This document shows positions 51,395-60,184 of a stretch of DNA of 64,000 nucleotides, one piece after another (positions within the stretch are counted from its first letter, which is position 1; every line of letters starts with the position of its first letter). The notes below the pieces were generated by a model. That model saw nothing but the letters and a program-made list of their open reading frames with translations. It searched no databases and was not told the origin of the DNA. Where the stretch lies: contig JACKAP010000008.1 of NCBI GenBank assembly GCA_020635015.1, forward strand, positions 1 through 64,000. Reading direction: 5' to 3'. Origin of the DNA: Calditrichia bacterium (GTDB lineage: Bacteria > Calditrichota > Calditrichia > RBG-13-44-9 > J075). A program made the translations under genes and the position numbers.

Positions 51395-52760
51395 ATTTTT
51401 CCAATCGGCGGTAGAGGGATGCCCGGGTCAGTCCCAGCTCCCGCGCCGCCTGGCTGATGTTGCCGGCATGCTTGGTGATCGCCTTGCGGATTACCAGTTT
51501 TTCCACTTCTTCCAGATTATAGTTCTCGAAGAACAGGCTGTCTTCCCCGCTATCGGCGCTGCTGAAAAAGAAATCGCCTGGCTGCAGCACCGGGGTATCG
51601 CTCATAATGATCGCCCGCTCGATCGCATGCTGCAGCTCCCGCACATTGCCCGGCCAGTGATATTTCTGCAGTTTGCCGAGGGTGGCGGCATTGAGGCGCA
51701 GCGGGGGTTTGCGGTATTTGGTGGCGTAGACCCGCAGGAAATGATCGGCCAGCAGGGGAATATCTTCCTGGCGCTCCCGCAGCGGCGGCAGATGAATCTC
51801 CACCGTATTGATACGATAGAGCAGATCCTGGCGGAATTCTTTCTGCGCGACCATTTCCAGAATCGGCAGATTGGTGGCGCAGATCAGACGGATATCAATA
51901 TCCCGCGCCTGGTTGGCGCCCACCCGGGTAACCTTGCGGCTCTGAATCACCGTGAGGATCTTGGCCTGCAGCGGCATGGAGAGATTGCCGATCTCATCCA
52001 GGAAGAGCGTGCCTCCATCGGCGATCTCGAAGCGGCCGGGACGGTCTTCCTTGGCGCCGGTAAAAGCCCCTTTGATGTGGCCGAAGAGCTCGCTTTCGAA
52101 GAGGGTCTCGCTGATCGCCCCCATATCTACGCTGATGAATACCTCCTGACTTCGCCGCGACTGGCGGTGCAGTTCCCGGGCCACCAATTCCTTGCCGGTG
52201 CCATTTTCTCCCAGAATCAGCACATTGGCGTCGGTGGCGGCCACTTTGCGGATGGTGGCAAACACCTGCTGCATCGAGGGGCAGGATCCTACCAATTCGC
52301 TGAAGGGCTGGTCGAGGTCGGCGCTGAGCAGGGCCTGGCGGGAGCGCAGTTCATCCACTTCCCGGCGGGAGCTGCGCAACTTCATGGCCGTGGAGAGGGT
52401 GGCGAGCAGCTTCTCATTCTGCCAGGGCTTGAGCACGAAGTCGGTAGCCCCCTCCTTGATGGCGCGCACCGCCAGATCGACATCGCCATAGGCAGTAATC
52501 AGGATCACCACTGCCGAAGGGTCGATGGCCAGGACCTCGTTCAGCCAGTGGAATCCTTCCCGGCCGCTGGTGACATCGCGGGTGAAGTTCATGTCAAGCA
52601 GGATCACATCATAGCTCTCGTTGCGCAGCAGGGCAGGGAGGGCCCGGGGATTCTTTTCGGTATGTACCAGCGCGGCATGTTTTTTGAGCAGCAGCCGGGC
52701 GGCCAGCAGCACATCTTCGTCATCGTCAACGATCAGGATTTTGCCGAGGGTTTTGCTCAT
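51384..52760 (-). CDS. sigma54-dependent response regulator (NtrC family)
   Basis: 458 residues. Receiver domain (~5-120, phospho-Asp in VILLDMNF), AAA+ sigma54-interaction domain with Walker A GENGTGKE and GAFTGA loop, Walker B GGTLFLDEIG, and a Fis-type HTH at the C-terminus (NISQAARELGLTRASLYRRLEK, quoted in part: ISQAARELGL). It is the first gene of the operon and is cotranscribed with the kinase. I saw no convincing -24/-12 promoter immediately upstream of the operon or the barrel gene. Confidence 0.9.
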   Translation of the reverse strand: MSKTLGKILIVDDDEDVLLAARLLLKKHAALVHTEKNPRALPALLRNESYDVILLDMNFTRDVTSGREGFHWLNEVLAIDPSAVVILITAYGDVDLAVRAIKEGATDFVLKPWQNEKLLATLSTAMKLRSSRREVDELRSRQALLSADLDQPFSELVGSCPSMQQVFATIRKVAATDANVLILGENGTGKELVARELHRQSRRSQEVFISVDMGAISETLFESELFGHIKGAFTGAKEDRPGRFEIADGGTLFLDEIGNLSMPLQAKILTVIQSRKVTRVGANQARDIDIRLICATNLPILEMVAQKEFRQDLLYRINTVEIHLPPLRERQEDIPLLADHFLRVYATKYRKPPLRLNAATLGKLQKYHWPGNVRELQHAIERAIIMSDTPVLQPGDFFFSSADSGEDSLFFENYNLEEVEKLVIRKAITKHAGNISQAARELGLTRASLYRRLEKYGL

Positions 52761-53190
52761 GTGTTCTCCGGTTGTTTCTGGGTACTGGATGCTGGATAAG
52801 GGTAAAGGATAAAGGATAAAGGATTAAGGATTAAGGATAAAGTTGAATGAACATATGCTTGATTCCCTCATGGGGTTAGTTTGCTTTCGCATCCAGCACA
52901 ACTTAAGTTCGGGCCAGTAAAAATGCAAACCCTGATGCGCATACGGGGAAATGGGGGGGATGTTACGAATGCGGATTGTGGAATGAAAGACATAGAGCGT
53001 GGAGCGTAGAGCGTGGAGCGAAACGGATTTGCCAACAACAACCCATTAACCCATCAACCCATTAACCAGGTATTTCAGAAATCTGCGTAAATCTGCCCAA
53101 TCTGCGGAATCTGCGTGCAATTAACAACGCCGTGCGTTCCCGACCCAAAAACCCTCTGCCCTCCGCCCTCAGCCCCATGCCCAAAAACAG
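52761..53190. repeat. composite repeat and GGAGCGT words downstream of groEL
   Basis: Contains GGATAAAGG tandem words (52797-52850), a TTGATTCCCTCATGGGGTTA and TTTGCTTTCGCATCCAGCA core (52858-52901) also present at 59129-59172, GGAGCGTAGAGC words (52990-53020), CCCATTAACCCATCAACC words (53042-53068) and a GATTCTGCGTAATCTGCGTG-type arm (53083-53124). No gene. Confidence 0.7.
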
Positions 53191-53216
53191 CAAAGGCCCC
53201 CAAACGGGAGCCTTTG
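53191..53216 (-). terminator. terminator of groEL
   Basis: The CAAAGGC...GCCTTTG stem with loop CAAAC lies 30 nt beyond the groEL stop on the minus strand and is followed there by a T-rich run. Confidence 0.75.
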
Positions 53217-53246
53217 CAAGGTAAGACATTGTCGGTAAAGCGCGGT

Positions 53247-54893
53247 TTAGTACATGCCGCCCATACCGCCCATACCGCCCATGCCCGGGGCGCCACCGCC
53301 CGGCATCGGCTCTTCTTTTTCGGGAATTTCCGAGATCACCGCTTCGGTCATCAGGAGCAGGCCGGCCACTGAGCTGGCGTTCTCCACTGCAGTGCGGGTC
53401 ACCTTGGTCGGGTCGATGATACCGGATTTGACCATGTCATCTTCGAACTTCTCGGTGTAGGCGTTGAAGCCGAAGTTGGTGCTGCCTTCCTTCACCTTCT
53501 GCACGATGACCGCCCCTTCCAGGCCGGAATTGTGCACGATCTGGCGAATCGGCTCTTCCAGGGCGCGGATCATGATGTTGACCCCGATCTGCTGATCGCC
53601 TTCCAGCTTCATTTTGCCGAGGGCTTTCAGGGTGCGGAGCAGGGCTACGCCGCCGCCGGGAACGATACCTTCTTCCACTGCGGCACGGGTTGCGTGCAGT
53701 GCATCTTCCACCCGGGCTTTCTTTTCTTTCATTTCGATTTCCGTGGCCGCGCCGATCTTCAGTACCGCCACCCCGCCGGCCAGCTTCGCCAGGCGTTCCT
53801 GCAGCTTCTCGCGGTCGTATTCGGAGGTGGTGTTCTCGATCTGCTTGCGGATCTGGGCAATGCGGGCTTTAATATCGGCTGATTTTCCCGCGCCTTCCAC
53901 GATGGTGGTGTTATCTTTATCGATCACCACCCGCTTGGCTTTACCGAGGTCCTGCATGGTGGCGCTTTCCAGCTTGAAGCCGGTTTCTTCGCTGATCACC
54001 CGGCCGCCGGTCAGGATGGCGATATCTTCCAGCATCGCCTTGCGGCGGTCGCCGAAACCGGGGGCTTTTACCGACGCCACTTTCAGGGTGCCGCGCAGTT
54101 TGTTGACCACCAGGGTCGCCAGGGCTTCGTTTTCCACTTCTTCGGAGATGATCAGCAGCGGGCGAGTGCTCTGCGCCACTTTCTCCAGGATCGGCAGCAG
54201 GTCTTTCATGGCGGAGATCTTCTTGTCGTAGATCAGGATCAGGGCGTCTTCCAGCACCGCTTCCATGTTGTCCGGATCGGTCACGAAATAGGGCGACTGG
54301 TAGCCGCGATCGAACTGCATCCCTTCCACCACGTCCAGGGTGGTTTCGGTGGAGCGGGCTTCTTCCACCGTGATGACACCGTCTTTGCCCACCTTGTCCA
54401 TGGCGTCGGCGATCAGATCACCGATGGTCATGTCGTTATTGGCGGAGATGGCGCCGACCTGGGCGATCTCTTTTTTGCCCTCGATCGGGCGGCTGATGCT
54501 CTTCAGTTCTTTTACGATCACTTCCACAGCCTTGTCAATACCGCGCTTCAGTTCGGTGGCATTGGCACCGGCGGTAACATTTTTAAGGCCCTGGGTGAAG
54601 ATCGCCTGGGCCAGCACCGTGGCAGTAGTGGTGCCATCGCCGGCGTCATCGCTGGTCTTGGAAGCCACTTCTTTCACCATCTGGGCGCCCATGTTTTCCA
54701 CGGCGTTTTCCAGTTCGATTTCTTTCGCCACGGTCACGCCGTCTTTGGTCACGGTCGGGGCACCAAATTTTTTCTCGATCACAACATTGCGGCCTTTTGG
54801 GCCCAGGGTAACTTTTACCGCACTGGCCAACTGGTCAACGCCTTTTTTCAGCATTGCGCGGGCATCAGTGCTATATTCAATCAGTTTTGCCAT
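53247..54893 (-). CDS. groEL: chaperonin GroEL (Hsp60)
   Basis: 548 residues, full-length group I chaperonin. GPKGRNVVIEKKFGAP, DGTTTATVLAQAI, VKAPGFGDRRKAML and the C-terminal GGMGGMGGMY tail are all present. It forms the double-ring folding chamber with GroES. The gene follows groES with a 28-nt gap in one operon under a CIRCE operator. Confidence 0.99.
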   Translation of the reverse strand: MAKLIEYSTDARAMLKKGVDQLASAVKVTLGPKGRNVVIEKKFGAPTVTKDGVTVAKEIELENAVENMGAQMVKEVASKTSDDAGDGTTTATVLAQAIFTQGLKNVTAGANATELKRGIDKAVEVIVKELKSISRPIEGKKEIAQVGAISANNDMTIGDLIADAMDKVGKDGVITVEEARSTETTLDVVEGMQFDRGYQSPYFVTDPDNMEAVLEDALILIYDKKISAMKDLLPILEKVAQSTRPLLIISEEVENEALATLVVNKLRGTLKVASVKAPGFGDRRKAMLEDIAILTGGRVISEETGFKLESATMQDLGKAKRVVIDKDNTTIVEGAGKSADIKARIAQIRKQIENTTSEYDREKLQERLAKLAGGVAVLKIGAATEIEMKEKKARVEDALHATRAAVEEGIVPGGGVALLRTLKALGKMKLEGDQQIGVNIMIRALEEPIRQIVHNSGLEGAVIVQKVKEGSTNFGFNAYTEKFEDDMVKSGIIDPTKVTRTAVENASSVAGLLLMTEAVISEIPEKEEPMPGGGAPGMGGMGGMGGMY

Positions 54894-54921
54894 GGTGTCT
54901 TCTCCTTATGATTTTTTTCGC

Positions 54922-55212
54922 TTACTTTTCAACAATCGCTAAAATATCGCTCTCGCGCATGATGAGATATTCCTCACCGTCGACCTTGATCTCGGTGCCG
55001 GAATACTTTCCGTACAAAATCACATCATTCACTTTGACTTCCATTTTGATGTGTTTACCGTCGTCGTCAGTCTTGCCTTTTCCAGCAGCAACCACTCGTC
55101 CGCGCATCGGCTTCTCTTTGGCGGTATCCGGAAGGATAATGCCACCGGGGGTTTTGTCCTCATCTTCCAGAGGCTTTACCAGAACTCGGTCAGCTAATGG
55201 TCTTACTTTCAT
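54922..55212 (-). CDS. groES: co-chaperonin GroES (Hsp10)
   Basis: 96 residues. KVRPLADRVLVKPLEDEDKTPGGIILPD mobile loop (short quote: TPGGIILPD) and the EVKVNDVILYGKYSGTEIKVDGEEYLI barrel (short quote: VILYGKYSG). Caps GroEL. AGGAGG-type ribosome site before ATG 55212. Confidence 0.98.
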   Translation of the reverse strand: MKVRPLADRVLVKPLEDEDKTPGGIILPDTAKEKPMRGRVVAAGKGKTDDDGKHIKMEVKVNDVILYGKYSGTEIKVDGEEYLIMRESDILAIVEK

Positions 55213-55258
55213 GAATCCTCCTTTATGTATTTGTTTTTAAGGATTTTAAGGTTTAAAT

Positions 55259-55285
55259 TTGGCACTCTTTATGCCAGAGCGCTAA
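55259..55285 (-). promoter_or_regulatory. CIRCE operator (HrcA-binding) of groES-groEL
   Basis: TTGGCACTC-N9-GAGCGCTAA, two changes from the consensus TTAGCACTC-N9-GAGTGCTAA. It is palindromic, 46 nt before the groES start, and next to a -10-like TATTAT (minus strand, 55284-55289). HrcA repression and heat induction follow from family knowledge. Confidence 0.88.
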
Positions 55286-55411
55286 TAATATAATTTTTGA
55301 AAAATGCCAATCAAACAAAAAAATGAAAAAATCTTTCCGATCTGGTTTGTTTATTGCAACTCAGCGATAATTTGTCTAAATTTACCGTTCTCAAGCGATA
55401 AGGGACTGCCA

Positions 55412-56476
55412 ATGAAAGCACTGATCACGAGTGGAGGGAGGGGGACGCGCCTGCAGCCGATCACCCATACTCAGAACAAGCACCTGATTCCGATCGCCAA
55501 CAAGGCGATCCTGCATTATGCCATCGATGCGGTGGTGGAGGCGGGCATACGCGATATTGCGATCGTGGTTAATGCCGATGACGACGAAGTCGAGCGGGCC
55601 ATCGGCTATGGGGAGGCCTGGGATGCCCGCATCCGCTACATCCCGCAGGAAGCGCCGCTGGGACTGGCACACGTGGTAAAGATCGCCCAGGATTTTATCC
55701 AGGATGACCCTTTTCTTTTTTACCTGGGCGACAATATGGTGGTCGGCGGGGTGAAACGGTTTGTCGAGCGCTTCGAGAACGGTGGCGGCAACTGCCATCT
55801 CACCCTGGCGAAAGTGAAAGATCCTTCCCGTTTCGGAGTGCCGGAGCTACGGGGGAAGCACATCGTTTCGATCGAGGAAAAACCTGTCCATCCGAAAAGT
55901 GATTATGCCGTGGCGGGTATCTATATCTACGACAGCAGCATCTTCGAAGCGGTCAATGCCATCCGCCCCAGCGCCCGGGGGGAGCTGGAAATATCCGACG
56001 CCCATCAGTATCTGCTCGACAACGGCTATCAGGTCACCTACTCCGAGATTACCGGTTGGTGGAAAGATACCGGCAAACCCAGCGACCTGCTGGAGGCCAA
56101 CCGTCTGGTGCTGGAAAATCTGGCACCCTATCAGGAAGGCAGCGCCGATGCGCAGTCGCTGCTGGCGGGGAAGGTGACCCTGGAGAAGGGCGCGCAGGTG
56201 ATCAACAGCCACATCCGCGGGCCGGTCATTATCGGGAAGAATACCGTGATCAAAAACAGCTACATCGGTCCCTATACGGCGATTTACCACGACAGTCTGA
56301 TCGAAAAAAGCGAGATCGAATTCAGCATCGTGATGGAGCGCTGCCGGATTACCGACGTGGGAATCCGTATCGAGAGCAGCATCCTGGGCAGCGGAGTGGA
56401 GGTGGTGCGCGCCCAGGACAAGCCCCGCACCCATCGTTTTATTCTGGGGGCGCAAAGTCATTTGGAGATTGTTTGA
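55412..56476 (+). CDS. glucose-1-phosphate thymidylyltransferase, long form (RmlA/StrD-like)
   Basis: 354 residues. A nucleotidyltransferase domain (~1-235) with SGGRGTRLQPIT, in place of the usual AGG start, is followed by a left-handed beta-helix domain (~245-354, hexapeptide-like IIGKNTVIKNSYIGPYTAI, quoted in part: IIGKNTVIKNSYIGPY). It makes dTDP-glucose or a related sugar nucleotide for glycan or secondary-metabolite synthesis. ATG 55412 follows AAGGGA. The open frame upstream is non-conserved. No other sugar-nucleotide gene is adjacent. Confidence 0.88.
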   Translation: MKALITSGGRGTRLQPITHTQNKHLIPIANKAILHYAIDAVVEAGIRDIAIVVNADDDEVERAIGYGEAWDARIRYIPQEAPLGLAHVVKIAQDFIQDDPFLFYLGDNMVVGGVKRFVERFENGGGNCHLTLAKVKDPSRFGVPELRGKHIVSIEEKPVHPKSDYAVAGIYIYDSSIFEAVNAIRPSARGELEISDAHQYLLDNGYQVTYSEITGWWKDTGKPSDLLEANRLVLENLAPYQEGSADAQSLLAGKVTLEKGAQVINSHIRGPVIIGKNTVIKNSYIGPYTAIYHDSLIEKSEIEFSIVMERCRITDVGIRIESSILGSGVEVVRAQDKPRTHRFILGAQSHLEIV

Positions 56477-56623
56477 GATGATGGGCAGATGCGTGTACGG
56501 GTGAATGGGTGAATGGGGTGATCGGGAGGCGGAATTGGGGATATATATGTAAGAGAAAGGTTTTTAACCCATCCACCCATTAACCCATCCACCGTTAATA
56601 AAATTATCAAAGGAGCAGCCACC
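56477..56623. repeat. GGGTGAATG / AACCCATCC word repeats
   Basis: GGGTGAATGGGTGAATGG (56500-56517) faces AACCCATCCACCCATTAACC (56566-56585, quoted in part), which could pair. It separates the nucleotidyltransferase and hydratase genes. Confidence 0.6.
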
Positions 56624-57406
56624 ATGCAGTTGAATAACCTCTTGCTGGAGAAAACCGAACGCTACGCGATTGTCACCATCAACCGGCCGGAAAAGCTCAA
56701 TGCCTTGAACACCGATACGATCCGCGAATTGCAGCAGGTGATGCAATCGCTGAACCGCGATCCGAAGATTCTGAGTGTGATTATGACCGGGGCGGGGGAG
56801 AAGGCTTTTGTGGCCGGAGCGGACATTGCTCAGATCACCTCGCTGAACGAAAAGAGCGGGAGCGAATTTGCCCGCAAGGGGCAACAGGTGTTCCGGGAGA
56901 TCGAGCGGATGCGCAAACCGGTGATTGCGGCGGTCAACGGCTTTGCCCTGGGGGGCGGCTGCGAGCTGGCTATGGCCTGCCATCTGCGCATCGCCGCGGA
57001 GGGCGCCCGCTTCGGGCAGCCGGAAATCAATCTGGGTATTATCCCCGGCTATGGCGGCACCCAGCGCCTCCCGCGCCTGATCGGCATTAGCAATGCCCTG
57101 CATCTACTGCTCAGCGGGGAGATGATCAACGCCCAAAGGGCTTACCAGCTTGGCCTGGTCAGTGAAGTGGTCGCCGGCGATCAATTGCTGACCCGGGCTA
57201 AGGCGCTGGCGGAGACCTTTGCCGGCAAGGCGCCCCTGGCCAGCGCGTACATACTGGAAGCGCTTTACCGCGGGATGGATACCGGTCTGGATGAAGCGCT
57301 GGAGATCGAGGCGGCTTACTTTGGCAAGGCGTGCGCCACGGAAGACATGCAGGAAGGCACCCGCGCGTTTATGGAAAAACGGAAAGCGGCATTCAAAGGA
57401 CGATAA
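56624..57406 (+). CDS. enoyl-CoA hydratase / crotonase
   Basis: 260 residues, crotonase fold. Oxyanion and ligand motifs: VAGADIAQIT, GGGCELAMACHLRIA, and FGQPEINLGIIPGYGGTQRLPRL (quoted in part: PEINLGIIPGYGG). Both catalytic Glu residues (in GCELA and PEIN) are present, as in true hydratases. Role: hydration of trans-2-enoyl-CoA in beta-oxidation or a related pathway. AAGGAG precedes the ATG. Confidence 0.92.
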   Translation: MQLNNLLLEKTERYAIVTINRPEKLNALNTDTIRELQQVMQSLNRDPKILSVIMTGAGEKAFVAGADIAQITSLNEKSGSEFARKGQQVFREIERMRKPVIAAVNGFALGGGCELAMACHLRIAAEGARFGQPEINLGIIPGYGGTQRLPRLIGISNALHLLLSGEMINAQRAYQLGLVSEVVAGDQLLTRAKALAETFAGKAPLASAYILEALYRGMDTGLDEALEIEAAYFGKACATEDMQEGTRAFMEKRKAAFKGR

Positions 57407-57420
57407 ACCATGACGGATCG

Positions 57421-58473
57421 ATGAAATCAACTACTGCTGCCTTGTTAATATCCGCCTCCCGGGAGTTCCTGGGGTATTACGCTCGCCTGCTCAAAAGCGA
57501 AGATTTTGAGATCATCAAGGCTCGCGGATACCATGATTGGAGCGAGAAACGGCACTTGTTCCAGTTCGACGTCTGTCTGATCGACAATGAGGACGGCGAG
57601 TTTGATTTCGAGACCTTTTTTGATTATATCAGCCGCTATAACCCGCATGCCGTGGTGCTGAACTTCGGCCATGAACCAGCTGCTCCACCGAGTGGCCACA
57701 ATTATTTGTATTGCGGGGCTGGCCGGCAGATCTCCGCGGCTTCTTTTATCCGTAACCTCAGTGAAGGTTTTCGCCGGGCCCGGGCGCGTACCGAACTGGC
57801 CGCGATGCTGATCCACGATATCCGCTCGCCGTTGCACAGCATGCTGGCCTATATCGAACTGCTGCTCAACCATAACGCCGGACCGCTCAGTGACAGCCAA
57901 AAAAATTACCTGGAAAAGACGATGCTGCTGGGGGATCAAACCCTGAAGATGCTGGAAGACATTAACGAAGTCTATAAAAGTGAACAGCACGTATTCTCTG
58001 TCGATAAAGCGCCTTTTCCCATCTCCCGGTCGGTTGATCAGGCGCTGTTGAACGTCTGGGCGAAGGCCGATCAGAAGCATATCACGATCCGCAAAGAGAT
58101 CCAGGATGGTCTGCCGGATATCCTCGGCGACGTTTTCCAGGTGCAGCGGGTGTTCATGAACCTGATCGGTAATGCGGTTAAATATTGCCGGGATAATTCC
58201 CTGGTGATCATCCGGGCCCGGCAAAAGAGCGATCGGATGGCGGAAGTGCTGGTAACGGATAACGGTGGAGGGATTCCGGAGGAGGATCTGGAAAAGATCT
58301 TTAAGAAATCCTTCCGGGTGAAACAACACGAACAGCAGCATTCCGGCTACGGCCTGGGCCTGTATATCTGTAAGCTGATCGTAAAGGCGCACGGAGGTGT
58401 CATTTCAGCTGAGAATAATCCGCAGGGAGGGGTTTCTTTTATATTTACACTACCGCTCAATAATGGGAAATGA
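57421..58473 (+). CDS. histidine kinase with N-terminal pseudo-receiver domain
   Basis: 350 residues. Residues ~1-115 look like a response-regulator receiver fold: the phospho-Asp position may be in FDVCLIDNED, but the acidic pair at the start is replaced (LLISASREF). HisKA with MLIHDIRSPLHS (~128-139) and HATPase with NLIGNAVKY, DNGGGIPEED and GYGLGLYICKL follow. Soluble. It starts 15 nt after the hydratase gene; the stop of a 4-codon ORF (57410-57424) overlaps its ATG, which may help couple translation. Target regulator unknown. Confidence 0.82.
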   Translation: MKSTTAALLISASREFLGYYARLLKSEDFEIIKARGYHDWSEKRHLFQFDVCLIDNEDGEFDFETFFDYISRYNPHAVVLNFGHEPAAPPSGHNYLYCGAGRQISAASFIRNLSEGFRRARARTELAAMLIHDIRSPLHSMLAYIELLLNHNAGPLSDSQKNYLEKTMLLGDQTLKMLEDINEVYKSEQHVFSVDKAPFPISRSVDQALLNVWAKADQKHITIRKEIQDGLPDILGDVFQVQRVFMNLIGNAVKYCRDNSLVIIRARQKSDRMAEVLVTDNGGGIPEEDLEKIFKKSFRVKQHEQQHSGYGLGLYICKLIVKAHGGVISAENNPQGGVSFIFTLPLNNGK

Positions 58474-58589
58474 TTGAATAAGCGCGCTTAATTCATAAGA
58501 CAGATTTTGCGGTACATGTGTAAATGGATCTATAGAGGCCGGGGTGAATTTCGTTTTTTCCCATTTACTCATTTTTAGAGGAGATTCCC

Positions 58590-59072
58590 GTGGCGCAGCA
58601 ATCGCTGATTGTGCGGATTGATGACCGCCTGATTCATGGCCAGGTGCTGGTGGGATGGGGAAATCACTATTCCATCAAACGGATCGTAGTGGGTAACGAT
58701 GAGATTGCCGATAATGAATGGGAGAAAAACCTGCTGCTGATGGCAGTGGCCGCTCCGATGGAAGCCCAGGTGCTTTCCCTGGAGGAAACCCTGGCCTTTA
58801 CTCATGCCCATATTCAGGCACCGGACCTGAGCATGGTGCTGCTGGCCTCTCCCCTCGATTTGGCCCGGATGGCGGAAAACGGCTTGCAGTGGAAGCAGAT
58901 CAACCTCGGCGGTATCCACTATGAGGAAGGACGGAGGCAATTCCTGCCTTACCTCTTTTTGAGCGATCGAGAAATTACGCTATTCCGGCGGCTGATGAAG
59001 GAGGGATTCCGCTTCGAATGTCAGGATGTGCCGGGCAGCAACCGATACAATCTGGAAAAAGTGTTGGGGTGA
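58590..59072 (+). CDS. orphan mannose-family PTS EIIB protein
   Basis: 160 residues of the PTS mannose/fructose/sorbose EIIB family. The phosphorylatable His16 lies in DDRLIHGQVLVGW. Starts with GTG at 58590, GAGGAG just upstream. No EIIA, EIIC/EIID, HPr or EI gene is near, so it may act as a regulatory phosphocarrier rather than in sugar transport. Confidence 0.88.
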   Translation: MAQQSLIVRIDDRLIHGQVLVGWGNHYSIKRIVVGNDEIADNEWEKNLLLMAVAAPMEAQVLSLEETLAFTHAHIQAPDLSMVLLASPLDLARMAENGLQWKQINLGGIHYEEGRRQFLPYLFLSDREITLFRRLMKEGFRFECQDVPGSNRYNLEKVLG

Positions 59073-59249
59073 TTGGATGGTGGATAAAGGGTGAAGGATA
59101 AAGGATGAAGGATAAGGGATAAACACAGTGCTTGATTTTTTCGTGAGATTAATTTGCTTTGTATCCAGCATCCAGCATCCAGCATCCAGCATCCAACATC
59201 ATTTCATAAGCCTATCATCAGTTTCATCTGCTATTCGGGAGGTCAGTGA
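59073..59249. repeat. composite repeat: GGATAAAGG array, TTTGCTTT core, TCCAGCA array
   Basis: GGATGAAGGATAAAGG words (59085-59125), a TTGATTTTTTCGTGAGATTA and TTTGCTTTGTATCCAGCA core (59130-59172), and ATCCAGC tandem words (59163-59200). The same core order occurs at 52797-52905. No gene. Confidence 0.7.
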
Positions 59250-59693
59250 ATGCTAGAACTCTCTACCAAGACGATCTCACTCTCCACCGACGGGTTCAAC
59301 CATATCATCAATATCACCCCGCAACTGGAAAAATTCCTGCGCGAGAGTGATTTTGTTGAAGGCACCATGCTCGTCTTTGTGCCCGGCGCAACTGCCGGCA
59401 TTACCACAATAGAATTCGAAAATGGTCTGGTGAAGGATCTGAAGGATTTTTTCGAGAAGCTGGTACCCATGAACGGGCACTATTATCACAATGATACCTG
59501 GCATGACGGCAACGGCTATGCCCATGTACGGGCTGCTATGCTTAAACCGAATCTGCTAATCCCCTTTGCCAATAAACGCCTGTGTCTCGGCACCTGGCAA
59601 CAGGTGGTGTTGATCGATTTCGATAATCGTCCGCGCAAGCGGGAGTTGGTGCTGCAATTGACCGGTAAGCTGGCTTTCGACGGTTCAGATTAA
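59250..59693 (+). CDS. YjbQ-family protein (UPF0047)
   Basis: 147 residues with the family start ELSTKTISLSTDGFNHIINIT, VPGATAGITTIE, HYYHNDTWHDGNGYAHVRAA (quoted in part: HNDTWHDGNGYAH) and a hexameric-barrel-type core. YjbQ proteins have been linked to thiamine phosphate synthase side activity. GGAGG precedes the start. Confidence 0.87.
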   Translation: MLELSTKTISLSTDGFNHIINITPQLEKFLRESDFVEGTMLVFVPGATAGITTIEFENGLVKDLKDFFEKLVPMNGHYYHNDTWHDGNGYAHVRAAMLKPNLLIPFANKRLCLGTWQQVVLIDFDNRPRKRELVLQLTGKLAFDGSD

Positions 59694-59697
59694 GGTC

Positions 59698-59904
59698 TTA
59701 TCCCAGCTCGGCGACATCTTCGGTACTTTTCAGATACGTATCGCGGAAATTCTCGGCATGGCCGTCGGTGAACCACTGGATAATCGCATCTTCCATCGAT
59801 ACCGGGGTTTCCGCATATTGTGCGCCGTATTCGTTCAGTGTGCTATAATAATCTTCGATCGCATCGAGTTGAGATTCGTGATATTTATAATGATCTGTTT
59901 TCAT
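59698..59904 (-). CDS. small protein of unknown function (paralogue 1)
   Basis: 68 residues, AAGGAG before the ATG. Acidic helical protein with SMEDAIIQWFTDGHAENFRDTYLKS. The stop is 4 nt from the end of the convergent YjbQ gene. The motif SxxxA(I/L)xxW...N(F/R)R is shared with the next small gene. Confidence 0.6.
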   Translation of the reverse strand: MKTDHYKYHESQLDAIEDYYSTLNEYGAQYAETPVSMEDAIIQWFTDGHAENFRDTYLKSTEDVAELG

Positions 59905-59931
59905 AGCTGACTCCTTCGATTGATTCAGTGC

Positions 59932-60096
59932 TTAACGCGCCGGAATGTTGCTTGCGGCGCGCCGGCCGCGCCGGTTGACATTCTCCCACAACCATAATGC
60001 CAGTGCTTCCGAGAGGGGGATGCTGCGCTTAAGTTCTTTCGATTTCTGCACTTGATACTCAATCACTTTTATTAACGGTTCTTTTGCATACAGCAT
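59932..60096 (-). CDS. small protein of unknown function (paralogue 2)
   Basis: 54 residues from ATG 60096, preceded by GGGGAGG 8 nt upstream; the longer frame to 60159 lacks a good ribosome site. Sequence SIPLSEALALWLWENVNRRGRR resembles the end of the neighbour (59698-59904). The long 5' region holds three ACCGGTT sites. Confidence 0.5.
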   Translation of the reverse strand: MLYAKEPLIKVIEYQVQKSKELKRSIPLSEALALWLWENVNRRGRRAASNIPAR

Positions 60097-60184
60097 AATA
60101 TGATCCTCCCCAATCCCTACAATAATAATGCCATAATTTTGATACTTCCCAAACGCCAATTAGTTGCAGCAATTTTATTTTTCC

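Noticed and set aside
52761..52860. sigma54 promoter before the two-component operon
   Set aside because: No GG-N10-GC element with correct context was found between the operon start and the repeat array.
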